NCBI GenBank assembly: GCA_023251075.1
Contig: JAHEZM010000022.1
Location: forward strand, 1 to 55,145
DNA: 55,145 nucleotides
Origin: Flavobacteriales bacterium
GTDB lineage: Bacteria > Bacteroidota > Bacteroidia > Flavobacteriales_C > GCA-002722245
Direction of reading: 5' to 3'
Shown here: positions 17,829-26,365 of the stretch, piece by piece
Numbering within the stretch: position 1 is the stretch's first letter
How the letters are laid out: each line of letters begins with the position of its first letter
Made by a program: the position numbers and the translations under genes
Notes under the pieces: generated by a model
Seen by the model: only the letters and a program-made list of their open reading frames with translations
Database searches by the model: none
Told to the model about the DNA's origin: nothing

Positions 17829-19724
17829 ATGTGCGGAATAACGGGAATATATAACTTAAACAGAAAGCCGGTAAGCTCTAGTTTACTAAAGGTGATGACT
17901 GATGTTATTGCGCATCGTGGACCAGATGGAGAAGGTGTTTTCACTGAAGACGGAATTGGTTTGGGTCATCGCCGGTTGGCCATTTTAGATGTGAATCCAA
18001 GATCTAATCAACCCATGCCTTCTAAAAACAGCGATTGGATTATTGTTTTCAATGGTTGTATTTACAATTTCCAGAAATTGAAATTGGAATTGCGCACAAA
18101 AGGACATGAATTTCATACTACTTCTGATACCGAAGTAATCGCAGAAGGATTGGCTAATGAAGGAGTAAAATTTGTAGAGAAACTAAATGGTATGTTTGCT
18201 ATTGCAGCTTATCAGAAATCTACAAAAACATTGTATTTATGCAGAGACCGATATGGCGTAAAGCCCTTGTATTACTGGTTCAATGGAAAAACATTAGTAT
18301 TCGGTTCAGAAATAAAATCGATCATTAAACATCCTGAAATTAAAACAGAATTGAATTTAGAAGCATTGAATGAATACTTCACTTTTCAAAATCTTTTTCG
18401 CTACAATACTTTCTTCAAAGGCGTTAAAATGGTTCCGCCTGCCAACACTTTAAAAATAGATTTAAACACCACCGAAATAATTCACAACAGTTGGTGGGAT
18501 TATAATTTCAACGAACAAGACGAAAGTCTCTCTTTTGAAGAAGCGAAGGAAGAAACCAAAAGATTAATGGAACAAGCAGTTGCCAATCAAATGGTATCTG
18601 ATGTTCCGGTGGGAAGCTACTTATCAGGAGGAATGGATTCTGGCTCTATGACTTCTTTGGCTTCGCGACACGTAAATAGATTAACCACTTTCACTTGTGG
18701 CTTCGACATGTCGGAAGTGCTAGGCTACGAAGCCAATTACGACGAACGAAGAGATGCCGAATTAATGGCCAATCATTTTAAAACAGAACATTACGAACAG
18801 GTAATGAATGCTGGAGATATACGATGGTCGTTACCGCGATTGGTATATCATTTAGAAGATCCAAAGGTAGGAATGAGTTACCCCAATTATTACATTAGCA
18901 GATTGGCCTCTAAATTTGTGAAAGTATGTTTGCAGGGAACAGGCGGTGATGAATTGTTTGGTGGTTATCCGTGGAGATATTATCGCGTTTTTCGTTCTCT
19001 TAATCAAAAAGAATTTTTCGATCAATATTATGATTTTTGGCAAAGACTAGTTCCCCAAGATGAAAAGAAAATTTTGTTTCAGGAAAATGTGATGAAGCAA
19101 ATGGATTTCAACGTACCAAGAAAATCCTTTGAAGGTGTTTTTACCTTCAATGAAAAGTTGCGCTACGATACACCGGAAGCACATATCAACAACTCTTTGT
19201 ATTTTGAAATCAAAACATTTTTACCGGGATTGTTATTGGTAGGAGATAAATTATCTATGGCCAATGGCTTGGAAGAAAGGTTTCCTTTTCTAGATAATGA
19301 TTTGGTAGATTTTGCGCAGAAAATTCCAGTGAAATACAAACTGGGAAATTTGGAAAACATGCTAAAAATCGACGAGAACGATTACCGTGATAAAAGAAAG
19401 GTATATACCGAATTTGATGATGGAAAAAATATTTTGCGAAAAGCAATGTTGGATTTTCTTCCGGAAAAAATAATTAACCGAAAAAAACAAGGCTTCTCTG
19501 CTCCCGACGAATCGTGGTACAGAGGCGAAAATGCTGCCTATGTGAAAGAACTTCTTTTGGATAAAAATACGATCTCCAAAGAATTCATCAATCCTGAATA
19601 CGTGAAAAAAATTATTCACGAACACATCGATCAAAAAATCAATCACCGCCTATTAATATGGTCATTCATGAATTTTGAATGGTGGTGCCGAATTTTCCTG
19701 AATAATGAAAAAATTGAAAACTAA
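17829..19724 (+). CDS. asnB: Asparagine synthetase B-like amidotransferase (paralogue 2) with Glu-to-Cys change
   Basis: A 631-aa two-domain glutamine amidotransferase: Cys2 and MCGITGIYN, AHRGPDGEG, then a synthetase domain with SGGMDSGSMTS near residue 265 and GTGGDELFGGYPWRYY. Two segments are unusual. The glutamine-site loop reads FNGCIYNF instead of NGEIYN, and the substrate region reads EDPKVGMSYPNYYISRLASK where true asparagine synthetases have DEPFADPSAIP. The Cys variant is, from memory, also found in N-acetylglutaminylglutamine amidotransferases. An acceptor other than aspartate, such as a uronic acid or acyl-sugar, is therefore likely. Its 3' end overlaps the next gene by 20 bases. 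Confidence 0.85.
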   Translation: MCGITGIYNLNRKPVSSSLLKVMTDVIAHRGPDGEGVFTEDGIGLGHRRLAILDVNPRSNQPMPSKNSDWIIVFNGCIYNFQKLKLELRTKGHEFHTTSDTEVIAEGLANEGVKFVEKLNGMFAIAAYQKSTKTLYLCRDRYGVKPLYYWFNGKTLVFGSEIKSIIKHPEIKTELNLEALNEYFTFQNLFRYNTFFKGVKMVPPANTLKIDLNTTEIIHNSWWDYNFNEQDESLSFEEAKEETKRLMEQAVANQMVSDVPVGSYLSGGMDSGSMTSLASRHVNRLTTFTCGFDMSEVLGYEANYDERRDAELMANHFKTEHYEQVMNAGDIRWSLPRLVYHLEDPKVGMSYPNYYISRLASKFVKVCLQGTGGDELFGGYPWRYYRVFRSLNQKEFFDQYYDFWQRLVPQDEKKILFQENVMKQMDFNVPRKSFEGVFTFNEKLRYDTPEAHINNSLYFEIKTFLPGLLLVGDKLSMANGLEERFPFLDNDLVDFAQKIPVKYKLGNLENMLKIDENDYRDKRKVYTEFDDGKNILRKAMLDFLPEKIINRKKQGFSAPDESWYRGENAAYVKELLLDKNTISKEFINPEYVKKIIHEHIDQKINHRLLIWSFMNFEWWCRIFLNNEKIEN

Positions 19725-20712
19725 TTATTCTCGTGAAATAAAACTCATCAAAAAGAGCATCAAAAAACTTGATGTCGATCTTAGCGGACTTACAGTTTTA
19801 ACCGAAGTGGGCAGCGGAAGTTATGTAATCAGTCCAATCATTCCGTTATTGGCCGGGGCAAAAAAAGTATATGCGTGGACTGCTGATTCACGCTATGGAA
19901 AAGCTGCAGATATTATTGAAGAATGTTTGGAAATAGCGAAAATTTTAGGCGTAGAAAATCAAATAGAATTTTCCCCGAATTTCAAAAATCCTGAACAGGT
20001 AAAACAAGCAGATATTATTACCAATTCAGGATTTTTGCGACCCTTAAATGAAATCATTTTAAAAGATATAAATCCTCGTTGTGTAATTCCACTGATGTAT
20101 GAAAAATGGGAATTGCGCGATAGTGATATCGATATCGCTTATTGCCAACAAAAAAATATAAAAGTTGCAGGGACTTGGGAAAATCATCCATCCATAGGTG
20201 TTTTTACGGGTGTTGGTCACTTAGCCATTAAACTTTGTTTAGAAGCCGGAATGGAAGTTTACCAAAATAATATTTTCATTTGGTCGGATGATCATTTTGG
20301 AGAAGAAACAGAAACTGCCTTTAAAAAATTTGGTGCAAATAAAGTTTATCATTCTACCAAAAAAGAAGAATTTTACACTGTTTTAGAATCACTGGATATT
20401 TTATACCTCTGTGATTACGATGAAAAAAAATCTTATTTTTCAGAAGGAGGGATTTTCGATTTAAAAAAAATAAAAGAAATCAATTCGTCTTTAACCATTG
20501 TACATTTATATGGCGATGTAGATCATGAATTACTACAAAAAAATGAAATCAAAATTTATCCTGCTAAGAGAGGTCATGCTAGTTTAATGACCGAAACACT
20601 GGCTTATCTTGGTCCGAATTTGATTGTAAATTTGCAAGTAGCAGGATATAAAGTAGCACAAAGTATGTATCATGGAAAGGCATCGGATTTAGCTCAACCC
20701 ATAACTTATTAA
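19705..20712 (+). CDS. Unrecognised two-domain Rossmann-like protein of the sugar-modification operon
   Basis: I do not recognise this 335-aa protein. Residues about 29-92 resemble a Rossmann or SAM-type nucleotide-binding unit: LTVLTEVGSGSYVISPIIPL, with a glycine-rich loop after the first strand, then AGAKKVYAWTADSRYG with an acidic residue after strand two. A second alpha/beta unit starts near residue 170 with GTWENHPSIGVFTGVGHLAI. The overall look is of hydroxyacid-dehydrogenase-like or adenosylhomocysteinase-like folds, but the usual catalytic Arg-Glu-His set is not obvious. It is coupled to AsnB paralogue 2 (20-base overlap) and lies two bases before the formyltransferase, so it very probably acts in the same sugar pathway. 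Confidence 0.7.
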   Translation: MKKLKTNYSREIKLIKKSIKKLDVDLSGLTVLTEVGSGSYVISPIIPLLAGAKKVYAWTADSRYGKAADIIEECLEIAKILGVENQIEFSPNFKNPEQVKQADIITNSGFLRPLNEIILKDINPRCVIPLMYEKWELRDSDIDIAYCQQKNIKVAGTWENHPSIGVFTGVGHLAIKLCLEAGMEVYQNNIFIWSDDHFGEETETAFKKFGANKVYHSTKKEEFYTVLESLDILYLCDYDEKKSYFSEGGIFDLKKIKEINSSLTIVHLYGDVDHELLQKNEIKIYPAKRGHASLMTETLAYLGPNLIVNLQVAGYKVAQSMYHGKASDLAQPITY

Positions 20713-20714
20713 TT

Positions 20715-21650
20715 ATGAAAGTTGGTATCATAGGAAGAGGACAATGGACATACGATTCGGCAAAATTATTATTGCAGAAAGGTTATGAAATACCTGTGAT
20801 TATTACTGCCAAAGCTCCTGAAGAATATACTGTGAAGGAAAAAGATTTTGAAAATTTAGCAAAGGAAATAGGCGCAAAATATTTATGCTCTGCCAAAATA
20901 AAATCACAAGAAGCACTGGATTTATTAGATAGTGTTGGTGAAATGGATATTTGTGTAAGCGTAAATTATTCGGGAGTAATTCCTGATGAGGTCATTCATA
21001 AATTCAAAATTGGAATTTTAAATGCACATGGAGGCGATTTACCTAAATACAGAGGAAATGCTTGCCAGGCCTGGGCTATTATTAACGGCGAAGAAAAAAT
21101 TGGAATCTGTATTCATAAAATGATTGGCGGTGAATTGGATTCGGGAGATATCATAGGAAAAAAATATATGCCTCTTACTATTGACACACGCCTGAAAGAA
21201 GTTTACGATTGGTTTGATAAAGTCATTCCACCCATGTTCATGGAAGCGGTAGAGGAACTGAAAAAAAATCGGAATTATATTACGGAAAAGCAATCGAAAA
21301 ACCCGGAAGATGCCTTACGATGCTACCCACGAATGCCGGAAGATGGAGAAATTGACTGGAGCAAAAGCAACTTTGATATTGTTCGGTTGGTGAATGCTTC
21401 TTCAGAACCTTATCCCGGGGCTTTTTGTTACCTCGACGGAAAAAAACTAACGGTGTGGAGAGCAAAAATTCAGGAGGATAACGAAATATATGTAGGAATT
21501 AAAGGTCAGGTTTCCCGCATAGATATGGAAAAAGGAGAAATAGATGTATTGTGCGGCAACGGAAAAATAACTATTTCAGAAATTGAAGTGGAAGGAAACA
21601 GAACAAAACCAACTACTTTTATTAAATCAATTAGAACCAGACTCAAATAA
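20715..21650 (+). CDS. Formyltransferase family protein (sugar N-formyltransferase)
   Basis: A 311-aa protein of the methionyl-tRNA formyltransferase superfamily. NAHGGDLPKYRGN (near residue 100) contains the catalytic Asn and His, and GGELDSGDIIG (near residue 142) contains the catalytic Asp; the C-terminal domain includes the usual RCYPRMPEDGEIDW. Such enzymes use N10-formyltetrahydrofolate to formylate a primary amine. In this operon, after an aminotransferase, the substrate is most likely an amino sugar nucleotide rather than Met-tRNA. It sits two bases after the unrecognised Rossmann-like gene and 12 bases before the WbpG-type amidotransferase. Confidence 0.88.
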   Translation: MKVGIIGRGQWTYDSAKLLLQKGYEIPVIITAKAPEEYTVKEKDFENLAKEIGAKYLCSAKIKSQEALDLLDSVGEMDICVSVNYSGVIPDEVIHKFKIGILNAHGGDLPKYRGNACQAWAIINGEEKIGICIHKMIGGELDSGDIIGKKYMPLTIDTRLKEVYDWFDKVIPPMFMEAVEELKKNRNYITEKQSKNPEDALRCYPRMPEDGEIDWSKSNFDIVRLVNASSEPYPGAFCYLDGKKLTVWRAKIQEDNEIYVGIKGQVSRIDMEKGEIDVLCGNGKITISEIEVEGNRTKPTTFIKSIRTRLK

Positions 21651-21662
21651 ATTGCATTAATA

Positions 21663-22829
21663 ATGAAGAATGAAATTATACAACCGGGAGAGGGAGGGTA
21701 CAAAATATGTTCGCGCTGTATTTATGATACTCGCGTACCGGGAATAACCTTCAACACAAAAGGAGAATGCAGTTATTGTGAAATGTCGGATAGTTTGAAA
21801 ACAGAATACGGATCCGGTGAAGAAAAAGGAGAACAAGCCTGGTTAAAAATTGTAGAGGAAATAAAAGCAGCAGGTAAAGGAAAAAAATACGACTGTGTAA
21901 TTGGCGTAAGTGGCGGAGTAGATTCTTCATATATGGTGCATATGGCTATAGAACTAGGTCTTCGCCCCTTAGCGGTACATTATGATAACACGTGGAACAG
22001 TGCTATTGCTACAGAAAATATTAGAAAAATATTGAATAAACTCAACGTTGATTTATACACACATGTTACCGACAATAAAGAATCTGATGATATTTTTCGT
22101 GCTTTTTTTAAGGCAGGTGTCCCCGAATTAGATGCTGCTACCGATTTAGCTTTTGCAGAAACGCACTATCGCGCTGCCGCAAAATATGGGATTAAATATG
22201 TTTTGGAAGGACATTCCTTTATTGAAGAAGGTGTTTCTCCACTATCTACCATGTACTTCGATGGCAAGTATATTAAATCCATTCATAAAAAATTTGGTAA
22301 TCAGAAAATGAAAACCTATCCGCTCATGAACTTCTTTAATTTCATGAAATGGATATTGTTTTATAGAATCAGAAAAATACGCCCTTACTGGTTAATCAAA
22401 TATTCTAAAGAAGAGGCCAAAAAATTATTAGAAGAAAAGTACGACTGGAAATATTATGGCGGACATCATTTAGAAAACCGTATGTCGGCATTCATGCACA
22501 GCTATTACCTTCCACACCGTTTTAAAATCGACCAGAGAAACAATAGTCTTAGTGCTTTAGTACGCAACGGAGCAATGAAAAAAGAAGATGCTCTGAACAT
22601 TTACAATTCTAAACCGCATATCGAAGATCAACTTTTAGAATACTTCAAAAAAAGAATCAACCTGAGCGAAGAAGATTTTGAAAAATACATGAATCAATCT
22701 CTTCATTCTTTCAGAGAATTTCCAACCTACAAAAGAAGATTTGAAAGATTGAAACCCTTTTTCTATTTGATGTATAAAGCCAATTTAGTTCCTAAAAGTT
22801 TTTACATTAAATACACCAACAAACTATGA
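21663..22829 (+). CDS. wbpG: N-acetyl sugar amidotransferase (WbpG-like)
   Basis: A 388-aa PP-loop enzyme of the WbpG family, which converts an acyl-amido group on a sugar to an amidino group using ATP and ammonia. A zinc-ribbon-like cluster CSRC...CSYC occupies residues 16-39, and the pyrophosphatase loop SGGVDSS is at residues 83-89. The GHSFIEEG and FMHSYYLPHRF segments are characteristic of the family. Ammonia should come from the HisH/HisF-like pair immediately downstream; the hisH start overlaps its stop by four bases. The best-known product type is the 2-acetamidino sugar of Pseudomonas O-antigens; here an N-formyl group is a possible alternative substrate. Confidence 0.88.
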   Translation: MKNEIIQPGEGGYKICSRCIYDTRVPGITFNTKGECSYCEMSDSLKTEYGSGEEKGEQAWLKIVEEIKAAGKGKKYDCVIGVSGGVDSSYMVHMAIELGLRPLAVHYDNTWNSAIATENIRKILNKLNVDLYTHVTDNKESDDIFRAFFKAGVPELDAATDLAFAETHYRAAAKYGIKYVLEGHSFIEEGVSPLSTMYFDGKYIKSIHKKFGNQKMKTYPLMNFFNFMKWILFYRIRKIRPYWLIKYSKEEAKKLLEEKYDWKYYGGHHLENRMSAFMHSYYLPHRFKIDQRNNSLSALVRNGAMKKEDALNIYNSKPHIEDQLLEYFKKRINLSEEDFEKYMNQSLHSFREFPTYKRRFERLKPFFYLMYKANLVPKSFYIKYTNKL

Positions 22830-23440
22830 TAACCATTGTTGATTATGGAATGGGCAATTTGGGTTCCATTCACAACATGTTCAAAAAAATTGGCGCTGAA
22901 ACGGAAATCACATCTGATCTGGACAAAATAAGCAAAGCCAAAAAAATTCTTTTGCCAGGTGTAGGTGCCTTTGATGCGGCAATGAAAATTATTGCAGGTA
23001 GTGAATTGATTCATGTATTGAATGATAAAGCATTGAAAGAAAAAATTCCTGTTTTGGGAATATGTTTGGGAATGCAACTACTTACGAATCACTCTGATGA
23101 AGGTGAATTAAAAGGATTGGGGTGGATAGATGCAGAAACATTAAAATTCAAACCTGAAAATTATACTGAAAAAATACGGGTTCCACATATGGGATGGAAT
23201 CTCGTTAAAATTGAAAAGGAAACCCTACTCACTAAAAATTTCTTTCCCGAAAACAGATTCTATTTTGTACACTCCTACTATGTAAAATGCAAGCATGAAA
23301 AAAATAAATTAATGACTACCCATCACGGATTAGATTTTGATAGTGCAATAATAAACGACAACATTTTTGGCGCGCAATTTCATCCTGAAAAAAGTCATAA
23401 ATTCGGTATGCAATTGTTTAAAAACTTCAGTAGCTTATAA
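22826..23440 (+). CDS. hisH: HisH-type glutaminase serving the sugar amidotransferase
   Basis: A 204-aa class I glutamine amidotransferase. The nucleophile is Cys80 in GICLGMQLL, with His186 and Glu188 in QFHPEKS completing the triad; the start MITIVDYGMGNLGSIHNMFK is typical of HisH. It is coupled to the WbpG-like gene (ATGA overlap) and lies two bases before the hisF-like gene. No other his genes are nearby, so its role is almost certainly ammonia supply for sugar amidination, as for the HisH2/HisF2 pair in Pseudomonas O-antigen loci, and not histidine synthesis. Confidence 0.9.
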   Translation: MITIVDYGMGNLGSIHNMFKKIGAETEITSDLDKISKAKKILLPGVGAFDAAMKIIAGSELIHVLNDKALKEKIPVLGICLGMQLLTNHSDEGELKGLGWIDAETLKFKPENYTEKIRVPHMGWNLVKIEKETLLTKNFFPENRFYFVHSYYVKCKHEKNKLMTTHHGLDFDSAIINDNIFGAQFHPEKSHKFGMQLFKNFSSL

Positions 23441-23442
23441 TT

Positions 23443-24207
23443 ATGTTGCAAACACGAGTTATACCTTGTTTATTACTCAATGAAGATAGTTTAGTAAAAA
23501 CTGTCAAATTCGATAACGCAGCCTACATTGGTGATCCAATAAATACAGTAAGAATATTTAATGAGCTGGAAGTAGATGAATTGATTTTTTTAGATATCAC
23601 TGCCAGCAAAGAAAACAGGAAAGTTAATTTTCAAATTCTGGAGGAAATTGCCAATGAATGTTTCATGCCCTTGGCCTATGGAGGGGGAATAAAATCGGTA
23701 GAGGATATCAAAAAAATTCTTCAAATCGGATTGGAAAAAGTGGCCATCAACTCGGAAGCTTTTACACACCCCGAATTAATCACCCAGGCTGCAGCACAAT
23801 TTGGAAGTCAAAGTATTATTGGCGCTATCGACATAAAGAAAAACTTCTGGGGAAAATACGAAGTATACTCACATAGCGGAACGCAAAAACAAAAAGCAGA
23901 TCCTGTGGAGTGGGCTAAACAACTGGCAAAATTAGGTGTTGGGGAAATTTTACTTACCGCTATTCATAAAGAAGGAACATGGAGTGGGTTTGATATTGAC
24001 CTCATCGAACAAATTACTAAAGCGGTGAATGTTCCGGTAATTGTAAATGGTGGCGCACAAAACATCAATTCAATTGGTGAAGCAGTACATAAAGGGGGCG
24101 CTTCAGCAGTGGCCTTGGGAAGCATGGTAGTTTTTCAGGCAAAAGGCATGGGGGTTTTAGTAAATTTTCCCGATAGAAAAGAATTAGAAAAAGAATTAAA
24201 TAAATAA
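23443..24207 (+). CDS. hisF: HisF-like ammonia-channel subunit lacking catalytic Asp11
   Basis: A 254-aa TIM-barrel homologue of imidazole glycerol phosphate synthase subunit HisF. Family landmarks include GGGIKSVEDI, KVAINSEA and VNGGAQNI. The first catalytic aspartate (Asp11 of Thermotoga HisF, in CLDV) is replaced: the sequence reads IPCLLLNED with Leu at position 11. The second aspartate is kept in GAIDIKKN. The barrel probably works only as docking partner and ammonia tunnel for the HisH-like glutaminase and the WbpG-like enzyme. Confidence 0.88.
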   Translation: MLQTRVIPCLLLNEDSLVKTVKFDNAAYIGDPINTVRIFNELEVDELIFLDITASKENRKVNFQILEEIANECFMPLAYGGGIKSVEDIKKILQIGLEKVAINSEAFTHPELITQAAAQFGSQSIIGAIDIKKNFWGKYEVYSHSGTQKQKADPVEWAKQLAKLGVGEILLTAIHKEGTWSGFDIDLIEQITKAVNVPVIVNGGAQNINSIGEAVHKGGASAVALGSMVVFQAKGMGVLVNFPDRKELEKELNK

Positions 24208-24210
24208 TCC

Positions 24211-25398
24211 ATGAAGGTTGCATTAATAGGCAATATGAACAACAACAATTTTTCGCTTTTACGCTATTTGAGAGATGCGGGAATAGATGCTTATTTGCTA
24301 CTTTACACGAATGAACTGGAACACTTTACTCCTTTAAGTGATACATGGTTTTTCGAAAAACATAAGCCTTACATCATACAAACCAATCTTGAGAATTCGG
24401 AACGAGGAGTATTATTCACTTCAAAAAAAAATATTGAAAATAACTTTAAAAATTACAACGTCTTTATAGGCTCGGGATTGACTCCTGCCTATTTTGCCAA
24501 GATGGGAAAAACACTTGATATTTATTACCCTTACGGTATTGGAATAGAATACTACGGTAATAAAATAAACTACCTCAGAATTGCAAATCTATTTAAAATT
24601 CCTGCAAGAATTTTACAGAAAAGAGGCTTGAAAAAAACAAAAAAATGTATCATTTCAAATGTGATGGAGCATGAAACTGTTGAATCGTACAAAAAACTTT
24701 CTATCACTCCCATAGGACTTAATATTCCTATGGTATATAATCTTGAAATACTGGAAGAAAAAGACATTCCTGAAAAATTAAAAAAAATAATCACTGAATT
24801 TAAACAGTACGAAAAAATTGTTTTTTCACACGTAACGCATCGATGGGATTTTGAAGATTCGGGATCTATCAATCATAAATTATACAACATCAACCGTAGG
24901 AACGATAAACTGATTCGGGGTTTCGCTATATATCAAAAAAACAACCCAAAGAAAAGCTTATTGGTGCTATCGGAATATGGTCCTGACGCACCTAAAAGCA
25001 AAGCTTTAATAGAAGAATTAAATATTCAAAAATCTGTTTTATGGTTGCCTATATTAGGAAGAAAAGAATTGATGCTATTAATACGCCACGCCCATATTTG
25101 TGTAGGTGAATTAGGAGAAGCAGGAACCTGGGGAGGAAGTACATGGGAATTTTTGGCTATGGGAAAACCCGTAATCAATCGATATAAAATGGATGAAGGA
25201 AAATACAAAGAAATGATGGGAATACCCTTTCCTCCCTTAATCAATATTGAAAATGAAAACAATATTGCCGATGTACTTCTGGAACATGATTTAAACCTTC
25301 CGAAATATCAAAAAATAGGAGAAGAATCTCTTCTATGGTTTAACCATTACAATGGTGCATCGCTCATACCTGAATTTAAAAAATTAATCACTGAATAA
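24211..25398 (+). CDS. Glycosyltransferase, GT-B fold
   Basis: A 395-aa protein with the N-terminus MKVALIGNMNNNNFSLLRYL and the C-terminal nucleotide-sugar segment VGELGEAGTWGGSTWEFLAM followed by GKPVI, which corresponds to the GT4/GT1 donor-binding region although EX7E is not canonical. It probably adds the modified sugar made by the operon to the lipid-linked repeat unit. It starts three bases after the hisF stop and is the last gene of the block; a new promoter and another gene set begin 115 bases downstream. The precise family is uncertain. Confidence 0.75.
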   Translation: MKVALIGNMNNNNFSLLRYLRDAGIDAYLLLYTNELEHFTPLSDTWFFEKHKPYIIQTNLENSERGVLFTSKKNIENNFKNYNVFIGSGLTPAYFAKMGKTLDIYYPYGIGIEYYGNKINYLRIANLFKIPARILQKRGLKKTKKCIISNVMEHETVESYKKLSITPIGLNIPMVYNLEILEEKDIPEKLKKIITEFKQYEKIVFSHVTHRWDFEDSGSINHKLYNINRRNDKLIRGFAIYQKNNPKKSLLVLSEYGPDAPKSKALIEELNIQKSVLWLPILGRKELMLLIRHAHICVGELGEAGTWGGSTWEFLAMGKPVINRYKMDEGKYKEMMGIPFPPLINIENENNIADVLLEHDLNLPKYQKIGEESLLWFNHYNGASLIPEFKKLITE

Positions 25399-25484
25399 AG
25401 CAGACAGAGATTTATTATTCAAATCAAATGGATTCACTCCTAATGAGGAACACAATTCTATTACACCTACATCAATTTGTTTCA

Positions 25485-25492
25485 TATATTTG
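25485..25492 (+). promoter_or_regulatory. Predicted -7 box of the methyltransferase-sulfotransferase pair
   Basis: TATATTTG matches TAnnTTTG exactly and lies 20 bases before ATG 25513, predicting a leader of about 15 bases. It suggests this two-gene block is transcribed apart from the operon upstream. Confidence 0.5.
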
Positions 25493-25512
25493 CATAAAAT
25501 CGATAACCCTAT

Positions 25513-26352
25513 ATGAAGACGAATACTGATTCCATTACTTATAACGACTCCGTTAATTCTGGGGAACGATTTGAATTCGGGAAGAACTGGAAATCTTTTC
25601 TTAAAACATTGAACGACGAAAGAATTGAGGTAGCTATTCAATCATTAAAGGATATGCTTGAAGTGGATTCATTAGAGGGGAAATCATTTTTAGATATCGG
25701 CTCGGGAAGTGGTTTATTTAGTTTAGCGGCAAAAAAAATGGGAGCAAAAGTTCATTCCTTAGATTTTGATCCCAATTCAGTAGGATGTACAAAAGAATTA
25801 AAAAATCGATTTTTTAAAAATGATCCCAACTGGACCATTGAAGAAGGATCAGCTTTAGACACAAAATATATAAGCTCTTTAGGTTTCTTTGATATAGTTT
25901 ATTCCTGGGGAGTTTTACACCACACGGGAAACATGTATTTGGCTTTAGACAATGCAGATCTTCCTGTTAAAAACGGAGGACTCCTCTTCATCGCTATATA
26001 CAACGATCAAGGTAAAAGATCTAAATTGTGGACACGCATAAAAAAAACATATTGCAGCGGTTTTTTAGGAAAAATGTTCATTCTCTCGATCTTCCTTCCT
26101 TATTATCTAACCCGAGGATTAGTAGAAGATTTATTAAGATTTAGAAATCCTTATAAACGTTATAGAGATTATAAAAAACAGAGGGGAATGCAAATGATTT
26201 ATGATTGGTATGACTGGCTGGGGGGTTTACCTTTCGAAGTAGCCAGTGTTAAACAACTTTTTCATTTTTATCAAAAAAAGAAATATATCCTTCAAAATAT
26301 AATAACCGGACCGGGAATGAACCAATTGGTATTTAAAAAGAATATGAATTAA
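25513..26352 (+). CDS. Class I SAM-dependent methyltransferase
   Basis: A 279-aa Rossmann methyltransferase. Motif I is FLDIGSGSGLF (near residue 60), followed by an acidic ribose-binding residue in HSLDFDPNSV; motif IV resembles YSWGVLHHTG (near residue 135). The C-terminal third is basic and rich in Tyr and Lys, with no clear membrane helix beyond a hydrophobic stretch FILSIFLPYYLTRGL. With the sulfotransferase 13 bases downstream it forms a glycan-decoration pair; O-methylation of a sugar is the simplest guess. The acceptor cannot be read from the sequence. Confidence 0.85.
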   Translation: MKTNTDSITYNDSVNSGERFEFGKNWKSFLKTLNDERIEVAIQSLKDMLEVDSLEGKSFLDIGSGSGLFSLAAKKMGAKVHSLDFDPNSVGCTKELKNRFFKNDPNWTIEEGSALDTKYISSLGFFDIVYSWGVLHHTGNMYLALDNADLPVKNGGLLFIAIYNDQGKRSKLWTRIKKTYCSGFLGKMFILSIFLPYYLTRGLVEDLLRFRNPYKRYRDYKKQRGMQMIYDWYDWLGGLPFEVASVKQLFHFYQKKKYILQNIITGPGMNQLVFKKNMN

Positions 26353-26365
26353 GCTCAAGAAATTT

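Noticed and set aside
22826-24207. hisH/hisF as part of histidine biosynthesis
   Set aside because: No other his genes are nearby, HisF lacks Asp11, and both are coupled to a WbpG-like gene.
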